A stretch of 64,000 bases of DNA, taken from Parasporobacterium paucivorans DSM 15970. GTDB lineage: Bacteria; Bacillota; Clostridia; Lachnospirales; Lachnospiraceae. The notes beneath the pieces are model-generated. The model did no database searches, was not told the origin of the DNA, and was given only the letters and a program-made list of their open reading frames with translations. The stretch is taken from contig NZ_FQYT01000002.1 in the NCBI RefSeq assembly GCF_900141895.1, forward strand, positions 149,043-213,042. The letters run 5' to 3'. A program made the position numbers and the translations under genes. The stretch's first letter is position 1. Every line of letters starts with the position of its first letter. Positions 45,521 through 54,697 of the stretch are shown here, in pieces.

Positions 45521-47713
45521 TTATTTCTTATTCTCTTTTTTATTCTTTGCAAACAGGTAGTATAATGGACCGGATATAAATACATCAGAGTACACTCCAG
45601 CCAGAATTCCAACTATCAATGGCAAAGCAAATTCACGAATAGCCACAACTCCAAATATATAAAGAACAAACAGTACAATGAAGGTTGTAAAGGTTGTATA
45701 GATACTCCTTGTAAGAGTCTGTGTTATGCTGGCATTCACACATTCATAAAGATTGTTCTTATATTCCGGTTTTTTGACATTTTCACGTATCCTGTCAAAT
45801 ATAACAATGGAAGCATTGATTGAATACCCAAGAATCGTGAGCAGGCATGCAATGAAATTATTTCCGACCGACGCCCTGAACAATGCATAAAAAGTAACAA
45901 CCACAAGTATATCGTGCACAAGGGCAATAATGCCGCTGGCAGCAAATCGGATATCCCTGAATCTGAACCAGATATAGAAAAGCATAAATATAAGAGCTAA
46001 AACTACCGCAACGATTGCGTCCCTGGTCATTTCAGTACTGATACTTGAACTGATAAATACAGTCTCAAAACTATCCGGAAGTGCACCGAATTTATCAACC
46101 AACACAGACTTTATTTCGTCTCTCAAAGCAGGCGACACTGCCTTTGTCTTAATTTCGTATTTGTTCGATTGATTTACCTTTTGGCCCTGAATATCGTTGT
46201 CATTGATAATTTCTGCAATTACGGGCTTTATCGTATTATTGAATTCATTGATTGAATAATCCTGTGCAAATTCGACCGTTGTAGAAGTACCGCCTTTGAA
46301 CTCAACGCTGTAATTCAATTCACTTTTACCTGTTGCGCTGAAGACAATCATAATAACCAATCCAGCGGCGGCACAAATGGCAGCTATAGGGAATGTAATC
46401 TTCTTTATTTTTATGAAATCGAAGGCTTTTCTTTCTTTATACTTACCATAATAGCTTTCTTTCCTGAATCCCATGTGATAGAACATGTACATTAAGAATC
46501 TGGATGCAGCCATTGCGGTGAACATTGACAATACAATACCTATCGCCAGAGTCTGTCCGAATCCCTGTACGCTTCCGGAGCCTCTCAAAATCAGTATGAT
46601 GGCAATGGCAAACGTCGTCACGTTGCCATCAATAATGGCCGAAGAAGCCTTCTTGAATCCGATTTTAATCGCCTCATGAAGGCTTCTTCCTGCGGCAATT
46701 TCCTCACGGATTCGGGCATATACAATAACATTTGCATCGACCGCCATTCCGATTGACAGAATAATTCCTGCAATGCCCGATAGAGACAGCGTCAGGTCAA
46801 AAGCATTCATTACCAGCAGCATCATAATCGTATAAAGTGCCAAAGCTATGGATGCCGCAACTCCCGGGATTCTATAAACAGAAATCATGAATGCCATAAC
46901 AACAAGAAGTCCAATTATACCACCCAAAAGACTGGTGCTTACGGCATCTTCCCCCAGCTTGGCACTGACCACTTTAGAGCTCAGTTCTTCCAGCGAAAGC
47001 TTTAACGATCCAATACGGATAGTGGAGGCAAGATGATCTGCTTCATCATAATTTGCCATACCCTCGATAACAGCCTCACCACCCGAAATGGCGCTGTTAA
47101 CCCTTGGTGCACTGACGATGGAATTGTCATATAAAATGTAGATTATCTGACCAACATTTTGAGTGGTGGCTTCCTCAAACTTTGCAGATCCCTCGTCGGT
47201 CATGGTAAGCTGTACAACGTATTCCGCCGCTCCGGAAGTAGAATTCTTTCTTGTGCCAGCCTGTGCATTTTTAATATCCGAACCACTCAGCCAAACTTTA
47301 ACTGCTTCGTTTTCTGCTGTATCCGGATTATCTTCTACGCCCGTATAGGTTATGAACTGTAACGTACCAGGGTTTCCAAGATCCTGTAAAACTGAAGATA
47401 TATCTGTTTCCCCAGGAATATCTACCGTAATGCGGTTGGTTCCTTCTGTATATACATTGGCTTCTGTACTGTAGTTTGCAACCCTCTTCTGCAGCTTGTA
47501 TACAGTATCCGCCAGTTCTTCTGCCGTAAATTCTTTATCAGCAACCTGATATGTAATGCTTACGCCTCCTTGCAAATCAAGCCCGAGCTTAATCCTTTCT
47601 GCGCTCCCAGTCTTCGTTTTTCCAATGCCGATTCCGGAAATTAATCCCAGAATAATGATACAGGCCAGGCTGATAATAAACAGAATGGTACTTTTCTTTT
47701 TAGTCATTTTCAT
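45521..47713 (-). CDS. secDF: Protein translocase SecD-SecF fusion
   Basis: 730 aa. The SecD half runs to about residue 430: LGLDLQGGVSITYQV at the start, the P1 periplasmic domain, and GIILSIGMAVDANVIVYARIREE in the membrane part. The SecF half begins near 435 (NYSVEFKGGTSTTVEFA) and contains YSINASIVIFDRIREN. Both proton-pathway blocks are present. In many bacteria these are two genes; here it is one uninterrupted frame with 12 helices. It lies between scfB and recJ. Confidence 0.97.
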   Translation of the reverse strand: MKMTKKKSTILFIISLACIIILGLISGIGIGKTKTGSAERIKLGLDLQGGVSITYQVADKEFTAEELADTVYKLQKRVANYSTEANVYTEGTNRITVDIPGETDISSVLQDLGNPGTLQFITYTGVEDNPDTAENEAVKVWLSGSDIKNAQAGTRKNSTSGAAEYVVQLTMTDEGSAKFEEATTQNVGQIIYILYDNSIVSAPRVNSAISGGEAVIEGMANYDEADHLASTIRIGSLKLSLEELSSKVVSAKLGEDAVSTSLLGGIIGLLVVMAFMISVYRIPGVAASIALALYTIMMLLVMNAFDLTLSLSGIAGIILSIGMAVDANVIVYARIREEIAAGRSLHEAIKIGFKKASSAIIDGNVTTFAIAIILILRGSGSVQGFGQTLAIGIVLSMFTAMAASRFLMYMFYHMGFRKESYYGKYKERKAFDFIKIKKITFPIAAICAAAGLVIMIVFSATGKSELNYSVEFKGGTSTTVEFAQDYSINEFNNTIKPVIAEIINDNDIQGQKVNQSNKYEIKTKAVSPALRDEIKSVLVDKFGALPDSFETVFISSSISTEMTRDAIVAVVLALIFMLFYIWFRFRDIRFAASGIIALVHDILVVVTFYALFRASVGNNFIACLLTILGYSINASIVIFDRIRENVKKPEYKNNLYECVNASITQTLTRSIYTTFTTFIVLFVLYIFGVVAIREFALPLIVGILAGVYSDVFISGPLYYLFAKNKKENKK

Positions 47714-47737
47714 AATCTCATTACCTCTTCTCCTGAT

Positions 47738-49096
47738 TTATTCGTTCGCCAGGGCGGCTTTTATCATAATTGCACATTCCACCCTTTTCCTTTGCAGCTC
47801 ACACCCCGTCTCATACACCTGATTCAGTGTACCGGTTTCATTAAATGAATTTGCCGCACATCCCCCGCTGCAATAAAATCTGGCAAAGCATTCACTACAA
47901 GATGGTTTGGAATATACATTCAGACCCATGAACCTGGCCTGGACGGCAGGATCCAGATGCCCCTCGAAAACATCGCCCATTTTAAAATCATCTTTTCCCA
48001 CAAACTGGTGACAGGGATAAAGGTCTCCCCAAGGGGTAACAGCAAGATATTCCGTTCCTGCTCCGCAGCCTGTAAGCCTTTTATATACACATGGTCCCTG
48101 GTTAAGGTCAATCATAAAATGAAAAAAGTTGAATTTTTGTCCTTCCTGATGCCTTTTAATATATTCCAGCGCAAGCCTGTCATATTCCATCTTGATTGCT
48201 TCAATATCTTCCGTACGAATGGCATAATCCTCTCCAGGCTCAGCCACCACCGGTTCCATGGACAGCTGGTCAAATCCTGCATCGGCGAAATGCAGCACAT
48301 CCTCTGCAAAATCAAGATTATTGCGGGTAAAGGTACCTCTTATAAAATAGTCTTTATCCCTTCTTGCTTCAACGAACTTTTTAAATTTCGGGACTATGAG
48401 GTCGTAGCTGCCTTTCCCGTTTCTGAAAGGTCTCATCCGATCATGCACAGCCTTGCGTCCATCCAGGCTGAGAACCACGTTAGACATTTCTGCATTCAGA
48501 AATTCTCCTATTTCTTCATTTAAAAGCACGCCGTTTGTCGTCAGGGTAAATCGGAATTTTTTATTATGTTCCTTCTCCAGGCTTCTTCCATACCTGACTA
48601 TTTCCTTCACTACGTCAAAGTTCATGAGCGGTTCACCGCCAAAAAAATCAACCTCCAGATTGTGACGGTTTCCGGAATTCTTTATCAGAAAATCAATAGC
48701 CTTTTTCCCAACTTCCAGATTCATCAGGGCTCTCCTGCCGTGATATTCCCCTTCTTCTGCAAAACAATATTTGCAGGCCAGGTTGCAGTCGTGGGCTATA
48801 TGAAGGCAAAGCGCTTTTACCACTGTTTCGTGCTGCTTTATCCCCCCCGCATACTGCTCATAGCTGTCTTCCGCGAATAACCGGCCTTCTTTTTTCAAAT
48901 AATCTATTTCTTCCGCGGCTTCCAAAATCTCATCCACGGTATATTTGTCTTCCATTTTCTCAACGATCACATTCATGCTGTTTTCGTTTTCCAATTCTGG
49001 GATCATATCGTATACGACGTCATCCACCACATGGACCGAACCACTATTGACATCCAGTACAATGTTATATCCGTTGCTCTTATATTGATGTATCAC
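47738..49096 (-). CDS. scfB: SCIFF peptide radical SAM maturase
   Basis: About 452 aa. The start is taken as GTG at 49096, 6 nt after GAGGAG, giving MIHQYKSNGYNIVLDVNSGS as in relatives. Radical SAM cluster motif CNLACKYC near residue 105 (IAHDCNLACKYCFAEEG). A SPASM/twitch region near 330-430 carries many cysteines (CVYKRLTGCG, PCHQF, CSECFARFYCSGGC). It installs thioether links in the six-cysteine ScfA peptide encoded just upstream. Confidence 0.95.
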   Translation of the reverse strand: MIHQYKSNGYNIVLDVNSGSVHVVDDVVYDMIPELENENSMNVIVEKMEDKYTVDEILEAAEEIDYLKKEGRLFAEDSYEQYAGGIKQHETVVKALCLHIAHDCNLACKYCFAEEGEYHGRRALMNLEVGKKAIDFLIKNSGNRHNLEVDFFGGEPLMNFDVVKEIVRYGRSLEKEHNKKFRFTLTTNGVLLNEEIGEFLNAEMSNVVLSLDGRKAVHDRMRPFRNGKGSYDLIVPKFKKFVEARRDKDYFIRGTFTRNNLDFAEDVLHFADAGFDQLSMEPVVAEPGEDYAIRTEDIEAIKMEYDRLALEYIKRHQEGQKFNFFHFMIDLNQGPCVYKRLTGCGAGTEYLAVTPWGDLYPCHQFVGKDDFKMGDVFEGHLDPAVQARFMGLNVYSKPSCSECFARFYCSGGCAANSFNETGTLNQVYETGCELQRKRVECAIMIKAALANE

Positions 49097-49132
49097 CTTA
49101 TTCTCCTCACTGAGAGTTTTAGCATGCATGAT

Positions 49133-49163
49133 AACAGAGTCAACGCAAAGCATTGACTCTGTT
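49133..49163 (-). promoter_or_regulatory. Stem-loop between scfA and scfB
   Basis: An 11-bp perfect stem AACAGAGTCAA/TTGACTCTGTT without a T-run. It probably stabilises the scfA message or limits read-through, giving more peptide than maturase. Confidence 0.6.
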
Positions 49164-49180
49164 AAAGGATTGCTGAAATC

Positions 49181-49327
49181 TTATCTGTTTTTATTCTCGC
49201 AGACCTGGTTTCCTACTGTGCAGGAAGTCTTGCATGCGGACTGGCAGGAAGTCTGGCATTCGCCGCATCCGCCCTTCTTGGTTGTGCTCTGAAGTGTTCT
49301 CTCGTTTAATGTTTTAATATGCTTCAT
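49181..49327 (-). CDS. scfA: SCIFF ribosomal peptide precursor
   Basis: A 48-aa peptide beginning MKHIKTLNERTLQS. Its C-terminal half has exactly six cysteines (residues 21, 24, 28, 32, 36, 43). The family name stands for six cysteines in forty-five residues, and it is near-universal in Clostridia. GGAGG lies 8 nt before the ATG, and a promoter lies 30 nt upstream. It is matured by the ScfB radical SAM enzyme; the function of the mature peptide is not known. Confidence 0.96.
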   Translation of the reverse strand: MKHIKTLNERTLQSTTKKGGCGECQTSCQSACKTSCTVGNQVCENKNR

Positions 49328-49357
49328 GTTAAAACCTCCTATCTCTCGACTTCGCCT

Positions 49358-49386
49358 ATTATAACATAGTATATCTGCTTTTTAAA
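49358..49386 (-). promoter_or_regulatory. Promoter of scfA-scfB
   Basis: Minus-strand TTTAAA (49386-49381), 17-bp spacer, TATAAT (49363-49358) with TGT extended -10. Confidence 0.8.
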
Positions 49387-49397
49387 GTATTTTTTGG

Positions 49398-49425
49398 TTG
49401 ATATAGTCCGGGAAATATGTATAAT
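49398..49425 (+). promoter_or_regulatory. Promoter of pyrBI
   Basis: TTGATA (49398-49403), 16-bp spacer, TATAAT (49420-49425). The -35 boxes of this and the scfA promoter are 11 bp apart, back to back. Confidence 0.75.
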
Positions 49426-49464
49426 TAAGGATAAGGAATTCAAGTACAATAAATGGAGGTGCGC

Positions 49465-50385
49465 ATGAGACACGTAATCAGTCCTTTGGATTTTTCGGTC
49501 GACGAATTGGACAAGCTTTTAGATCTGGCTGTTGATATCGAAAATTATCCTGCTAAATACAAAGATATTTGTAATGGAAAAAAACTTGCAACTTTATTTT
49601 ATGAACCGAGTACCCGCACCCGACTGTCGTTTGAATCGGCAATGTTGAATTTAGGTGGTGGGGTTCTCGGTTTTTCTTCGGCCGATTCCAGTTCTGCCTC
49701 TAAGGGGGAAAGCGTATCGGATACTATGCGAATCATCTCCTGCTATGCGGATATCTGTGCTATCCGCCATCCCAAGGAGGGCGCCGCACTGGTCGCTTCC
49801 CAAAAATCCTCCATTCCCGTCATAAATGCGGGAGACGGGGGACATCAGCACCCTACCCAGACACTGACAGACATGCTCACTATTCGATGCCTGAAAGGCC
49901 GGCTGGACAACCTGGTCATCGGCTTATGCGGGGATTTGAAATTCGGCAGAACTGTCCACTCCCTTATCAATGCTCTGGTTAGGTACTCCGGTATTTCTTT
50001 TGTTTTAATATCCCCAAAGGAACTTCGCATACCGGATTATATCCGCAGGGAGGTTCTTGAGAAAAAAAATATCCCGTTCCTGGAAGTGGAAAAGCTGGAA
50101 GACGTAATTGGCGATCTGGATCTGCTGTACATGACCCGTGTTCAAAAAGAACGGTTTTTTAACGAGGAGGAGTATATTCGCCTAAAAGACTCTTACATTC
50201 TTGACAAAGCAAAAATGTCCCTGGCTTCGGAAAACATGATGGTGCTTCATCCCCTTCCAAGAGTAAATGAAATTTCGGTCGAGGTGGATGATGATCCCAG
50301 AGCCGTTTATTTCAAACAGGTGCAGTATGGGGTTTACGTAAGAATGGCACTGATTCTGACATTATTGGAGGTGGAAACATGTTAA
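49465..50385 (+). CDS. pyrB: Aspartate carbamoyltransferase, catalytic subunit
   Basis: About 306 aa. Carbamoyl-phosphate loop [16 protein letters not shown] near residue 48, [23 protein letters not shown] and [10 protein letters not shown] are all present. It starts pyrimidine synthesis. GGAGGTG at 49455-49461 serves the ATG at 49465, so the longer start at 49453 is rejected. No pyrR-type attenuator is visible in the 40-nt leader. Confidence 0.97.
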   Translation: MRHVISPLDFSVDELDKLLDLAVDIENYPAKYKDICNGKKLATLFYEPSTRTRLSFESAMLNLGGGVLGFSSADSSSASKGESVSDTMRIISCYADICAIRHPKEGAALVASQKSSIPVINAGDGGHQHPTQTLTDMLTIRCLKGRLDNLVIGLCGDLKFGRTVHSLINALVRYSGISFVLISPKELRIPDYIRREVLEKKNIPFLEVEKLEDVIGDLDLLYMTRVQKERFFNEEEYIRLKDSYILDKAKMSLASENMMVLHPLPRVNEISVEVDDDPRAVYFKQVQYGVYVRMALILTLLEVETC

Positions 50386-50801
50386 ACGTCGGCAAACTTG
50401 AACATGGACTGGTTTTAGACCATATACAATCCGGAAAGGCCATGTCCATATATCAGTTCCTGAGACTGGACAAGCTTGATTGCCAGGTGGCAATCATTAA
50501 AAACGCCAGGAGCAATGTCATGCAGAAAAAGGACATCATTAAAATCGAAGGGCCTCTGGAATTGCTCGACCTGAATATTCTGGGATACATCGATCACAAT
50601 ATTACCATTAACATCATTGAAAATGGGGAAATTATTGAAAAGAAAAAGCTGACACTGCCAAAAGAAGTCCGAAATATCCTTAAATGTAAAAATCCCCGCT
50701 GTATCACATCGATAGAGCAGGAATTGCCACAAGTTTTTCTATTAACAAGTGAAGAAAACGAGACGTACAGCTGTATGTACTGCGAAGAACAATATTCATA
50801 A
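50379..50801 (+). CDS. pyrI: Aspartate carbamoyltransferase, regulatory subunit
   Basis: 140 aa. The allosteric nucleotide domain ([21 protein letters not shown] region) precedes a zinc domain with four cysteines (CKNPRC and CMYC). It confers CTP/ATP control on PyrB. It overlaps pyrB by 7 nt. Its stop is only 7 nt from the 3' end of the converging RNase P RNA. Confidence 0.96.
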   Translation: MLNVGKLEHGLVLDHIQSGKAMSIYQFLRLDKLDCQVAIIKNARSNVMQKKDIIKIEGPLELLDLNILGYIDHNITINIIENGEIIEKKKLTLPKEVRNILKCKNPRCITSIEQELPQVFLLTSEENETYSCMYCEEQYS

Positions 50802-50808
50802 ACGAAAG

Positions 50809-51170
50809 GGTCACCGAGCAGAACGATAAGCCGGGTTATGTCGTGAATGATCATCTATCTGGGTCTGCTGTCGCCAGCAGACTCGAGCGACCTACCCGAA
50901 AGCTGGACGGGCAGCCCTTCGCTTTCTATTCGGCCTTGCTTCGAATGGGGTTTACATATGCCCCTCCCGTTACCGGGAGGGCGGTAGTCTCTTAAACTGC
51001 CCTTCCACCCTTACCTGCAGGCAATCTGCAGGCGGTATATTTCTGTTGCACTATCCTTAGAGTCGCCTCCACCGGATGTTATCCGGCATTCTGCCCTGCG
51101 AAGCCCGGACTTTCCTCGGCTGCATCCTTTCGGACATAGCAGCCGCGATCATTTATTCTACTCGGTGACC
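50809..51170 (-). ncRNA. rnpB: RNase P RNA (M1-type)
   Basis: The minus strand has closing P1 arms GGTCACCGAG...CTCGGTGACC at the two ends, the universal P4 and CR-I block GAGGAAAGTCCGGGCT about 55 nt from the 5' end, and the CR-V-like 3' block with P4 partner. Length about 362 nt. It is the ribozyme that matures tRNA 5' ends. It lies between pyrI and the nucleoside kinase. Confidence 0.96.
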
Positions 51171-51177
51171 ATATGAC

Positions 51178-51206
51178 ATTATATCTTCTTTTTCTCTCAA
51201 AAGCAA
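51178..51206 (-). promoter_or_regulatory. Promoter of rnpB, overlapping the kinase stop codon
   Basis: Minus-strand TTGCTT (51206-51201), 17-bp spacer, TATAAT (51183-51178). The kinase stop codon (51199-51197) lies within the spacer. Confidence 0.75.
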
Positions 51207-52855
51207 CTGCCTCCGATAAATTCCCTCAGAAGGGAGTTTTGGGGTACAGCTTCGCTGCTTACGCCCAAAAAGAAATCCAGAAATTTCAGGAGTCTCTTGG
51301 CCTCCACATACTCTCCGCTTTCTTTTGGAACATTGAACAGCAGAGGCTCTGCATACTGCTTCAAGATGGACAGCTCGTAGACCAGTGCCGAATTGAACAT
51401 CACATCTGCATCCTCCTGATATGGAAAAATGAAGTTTTCCTCCCCATGTCTGACGGATTTCCAGCGGGCAATTGTGCCAAGGGCGTCCGTTCCCCGCGTG
51501 AGGGAATCTCTTACCATCCTTCTTATAAGCCGGCCATCCGAAGTTGATATCCGGTTATGCTCGTCAATATTCAGCTGCGTCAAGGCATTGATGAATATCT
51601 TGAATTTGTCTTCTTTTTTAATAGAATGAGTCAGCTGGTCATTCAGACAGTGGATTCCCTCTACTACAAGAATATCATCTTTTTTCAATTGCAGATATTT
51701 TCCTTTATACTCGCGCTTCCCCAGGATGAAATTATAGGAAGGTATCTGAACACATTCTCCTTCCTGCAGGGCATTCATATCGTGATTGAACTGCTCCAGA
51801 TCCAAGGCTTCCAGGACCTCATAGTTGTACTCCCCAAATTCATCCTTTGGCGTCATTTCCCGGTTCAAAAAGTAATCGTCCACGCTGATCAGATGGGGCT
51901 TTAACCCTATTGATTTCAGCTGTACAGAGAGCCTGCGAGAAAATGTGGTCTTGCCGGAAGAAGATGGTCCGGCAATCAGCACGATTCTCTTATTGCTCAT
52001 TCCCGAAATACGGGTTGCGATATCCCCTATTCTTTTTTCCTGGAGAGCCTCCTGGACCAGAGCAATCTCATTGAAATCGCCTTTCGTAATTCTTTCATTC
52101 AGGGCGCCGACAGTATCTACCTCCATCATTTCCCCCCATCGTTCCGTTTCCATGAGGACACTGACCAGCTTAGGACGTGGCCTGAATTCCGGCAGCTCTG
52201 TGGGATTATCTACCATGGGCATATTCAGTATAAATCCATCCTCGTATGGGAAAAGGTCAAAATATTTCAGATATCCTGTGCTTGGAACAAGATAACTGAA
52301 ATAATAATCATAGTATCCATCCAGTTCATAAAGATTAACCTTGGAAACCCTGCGGAATTTCAGCATTTTTTCTTTATCTTTCATTCCCTGGCTCTTAAAC
52401 ATGCGGATTGCTTCGTCGGTACTCACCGAATGCTTGACAATCCGGATATTCCCCTGCACAAGTTCACGCATTCTGTTATGTACTCTGGAGAGAAGCTTTT
52501 CGTCCACTTTCTCTGTTCCGGAGTATTTGCAGTATTCTCCATAACTTACAGAAAATTCCATACTGATCTTATTGGCGAATTCCCGTCCTGCCACATCAGC
52601 AAAAGCTTTCAGCATAAGCAGCGGAACGCTCATCCTGTATGTAAACATGCCATGAGGATGACCTACCGTTACAAATTTGATTTCTGAACCTTCCCTGATT
52701 TTTTTATGAAGCTCCACAAGCTGTCCATCCACAAGAGCCAGAACGATGTCATACTTCTGCGTATTCTGGTATTCGGATGCAACTTCCTTCAGAAGGGTAT
52801 TTGCGGGGTATTCTTTCTGTTCGTTCTCTATTTTCACTTTTATCATTTTATTCAT
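51197..52855 (-). CDS. Nucleoside (uridine) kinase with N-terminal TGS and ThrRS-like domains
   Basis: 552 aa. Residues 1-65 form a TGS domain, and 65-200 resemble the second additional domain of threonyl-tRNA synthetase (HPHGMFTYRMSVPLL, YCKYSGTEKVDEK). The C-terminal 290-490 is a phosphoribulokinase/uridine kinase domain: P-loop LIAGPSSSGKTTFSRRL, ISVDDYFLNRE, LVVEGIHCLND. Class II synthetase catalytic motifs are absent. This fusion is common in Clostridia but its physiological substrate is not settled. Upstream of trmK-rpoD by strand but transcribed last. Confidence 0.88.
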   Translation of the reverse strand: MNKMIKVKIENEQKEYPANTLLKEVASEYQNTQKYDIVLALVDGQLVELHKKIREGSEIKFVTVGHPHGMFTYRMSVPLLMLKAFADVAGREFANKISMEFSVSYGEYCKYSGTEKVDEKLLSRVHNRMRELVQGNIRIVKHSVSTDEAIRMFKSQGMKDKEKMLKFRRVSKVNLYELDGYYDYYFSYLVPSTGYLKYFDLFPYEDGFILNMPMVDNPTELPEFRPRPKLVSVLMETERWGEMMEVDTVGALNERITKGDFNEIALVQEALQEKRIGDIATRISGMSNKRIVLIAGPSSSGKTTFSRRLSVQLKSIGLKPHLISVDDYFLNREMTPKDEFGEYNYEVLEALDLEQFNHDMNALQEGECVQIPSYNFILGKREYKGKYLQLKKDDILVVEGIHCLNDQLTHSIKKEDKFKIFINALTQLNIDEHNRISTSDGRLIRRMVRDSLTRGTDALGTIARWKSVRHGEENFIFPYQEDADVMFNSALVYELSILKQYAEPLLFNVPKESGEYVEAKRLLKFLDFFLGVSSEAVPQNSLLREFIGGSCF

Positions 52856-52867
52856 AATTCTTCCCTC

Positions 52868-53560
52868 TTAAGAATAGTAATTAAGCGCTTCTTCAAGATA
52901 TACGATCTCCTCTTCAAGCTCTTTGATTTTCTCCGGATTTTTATTCGAACCGCTTTCACGGATATCATAAATGATCTTTTCAGCTTTCTTTTTTTGTGCA
53001 ATAAGATATTCCTGAAGCACAGGATTCTTCTGCTTCAGAAGCAAATATCCGAATTTATAAAAAATCTCTTTTTCATATTCTTCTTCACCCGATAAGGCTT
53101 TGATGATTACATAAAATTTTCCATCTTCTTTAATCATTTCCTCACGAGCAATCAGAAAGCCTTCTTTATGCAGAAATCTTCTGATCTCATCTTCTTCCCG
53201 GTGAGGAGAAAGAACGAGTTCCTTTGCCGAACGGACCAGTTCCATACCGTTCTGGAGGATTCTTTTTATAAGCATTCCACCCATTCCGGCAATTAAAATA
53301 GCTTCGGCCTCTCCCGGCTTGAGCTCTTTCAGTCCGTCTGATAGCCGGACAATTATCCTGTCCTGCAGACCGGCCTCAATAATATTGGCAGAAGCTCTCT
53401 GCAGGGGCCCTTCATTAACGTCCATTGCCAACGCCTGGGGAATGATGTTTTTTGAGACCAGAAGTATCGGGATATACCCGTGGTCCGTCCCAATATCTGC
53501 CAGAATCCTTCCCGGTGTGACGAAGGATGCCACTGTATTCAGTCTTTTTGATAAATTCAT
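52868..53560 (-). CDS. trmK: tRNA (adenine(22)-N1)-methyltransferase
   Basis: 230 aa. SAM-binding block ILADIGTDHGYIPILL near residue 19 and IAGMGGMLIKRIL near 90 match TrmK (YqfN). A coiled-coil-like C-terminal helical region (KNPEKIKELEEEIVYLEEAL) is typical. It modifies A22 in the D-loop. It follows rpoD by 8 nt. Confidence 0.93.
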   Translation of the reverse strand: MNLSKRLNTVASFVTPGRILADIGTDHGYIPILLVSKNIIPQALAMDVNEGPLQRASANIIEAGLQDRIIVRLSDGLKELKPGEAEAILIAGMGGMLIKRILQNGMELVRSAKELVLSPHREEDEIRRFLHKEGFLIAREEMIKEDGKFYVIIKALSGEEEYEKEIFYKFGYLLLKQKNPVLQEYLIAQKKKAEKIIYDIRESGSNKNPEKIKELEEEIVYLEEALNYYS

Positions 53561-53568
53561 GGATACTC

Positions 53569-54687
53569 CTAATCCAAATAATCCTTAAGTTTTCTGCTTC
53601 TGCTGGGATGACGAAGCTTTCTTAAAGCTTTTGCTTCAATCTGTCGGATTCTCTCCCGGGTGACATTGAATTCCTTACCTACCTCTTCCAATGTTCTTGC
53701 CCTTCCGTCCTCCAGACCAAAACGCAGCTTCAAGACCTTTTGTTCCCTGTCCGTCAATGTATCCAGCACTTCAACAAGCTGCTCCTTCAGAAGGGTGAAA
53801 GAAGCGGCATCCGAAGGGACCGGCACATTTTCATCCTGAATGAAGTCACCCAGGTGGCTGTCCTCTTCTTCCCCGATCGGGGTTTCAAGGGAGACGGGTT
53901 CCTGGGATATTTTGATGATTTCACGGATTCTTTCGACTGGCAAATCCATTTGTTCCGCCAATTCTTCCGGTACAGGCTCTCTTCCCAACTCCTGTAAAAG
54001 CTGTCTGGATATCCTGACCAGCTTATTTATTGTCTCAACCATATGGACGGGTATCCGGATTGTTCTTGCCTGGTCGGCAATTGCCCTGGTGATGGCCTGT
54101 CGGATCCACCAAGTGGCATATGTGCTGAATTTATAGCCTTTTCTGTAGTCAAATTTTTCAACTGCCTTTATAAGCCCAAGGTTCCCCTCCTGGATAAGAT
54201 CCAGAAACAGCATGCCTCGTCCCACATATCTTTTTGCAATACTGACCACAAGCCTTAAATTCGCCTCTACCAGACGTTTTTTTGCAGCGTCATCGCCCAG
54301 TTCCATGCGTTTTGCCAATTCTATTTCTTCTTCGCCTGACAGCAGGGAGACTTTTCCGATTTCTTTTAAGTACATACGAACATGATCTTCTATGTTCACA
54401 CCATCTATGGAGGTGATATCCACGATCTCCAGCTCAGGTTCAACTTCCGCCTTTTCTTCATCGGCAATCAGCAGAACATCTTCATCGTCTTCAGTAATTC
54501 TCAGAACATCGATATTATTGGATTCAAGTGTCTCTAAAATCCTGTCATACTTTTCCGCATCCAGCTCAATTTCCGTAAAAAACCCAGGAATGTCTTCATA
54601 TTCAATGACATTTTTCTTATTCCTGGCCAAATCCACCAAATCCTTAAGTCTGTCTTCGAATCTTGTATTTGCTTCATCCATTATCAT
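53569..54687 (-). CDS. rpoD: RNA polymerase primary sigma factor (sigma A)
   Basis: 372 aa. Region 1.1 remnant at the N-terminus, then region 2 ([36 protein letters not shown]), region 3 and region 4 HTH ending [27 protein letters not shown]. It directs transcription from the TTGACA/TATAAT promoters noted throughout. GGAGG upstream serves either this ATG or the next (54681, MDEAN), which has better spacing. Confidence 0.98.
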   Translation of the reverse strand: MIMDEANTRFEDRLKDLVDLARNKKNVIEYEDIPGFFTEIELDAEKYDRILETLESNNIDVLRITEDDEDVLLIADEEKAEVEPELEIVDITSIDGVNIEDHVRMYLKEIGKVSLLSGEEEIELAKRMELGDDAAKKRLVEANLRLVVSIAKRYVGRGMLFLDLIQEGNLGLIKAVEKFDYRKGYKFSTYATWWIRQAITRAIADQARTIRIPVHMVETINKLVRISRQLLQELGREPVPEELAEQMDLPVERIREIIKISQEPVSLETPIGEEEDSHLGDFIQDENVPVPSDAASFTLLKEQLVEVLDTLTDREQKVLKLRFGLEDGRARTLEEVGKEFNVTRERIRQIEAKALRKLRHPSRSRKLKDYLD

Positions 54688-54697
54688 TTTCCTCCCC

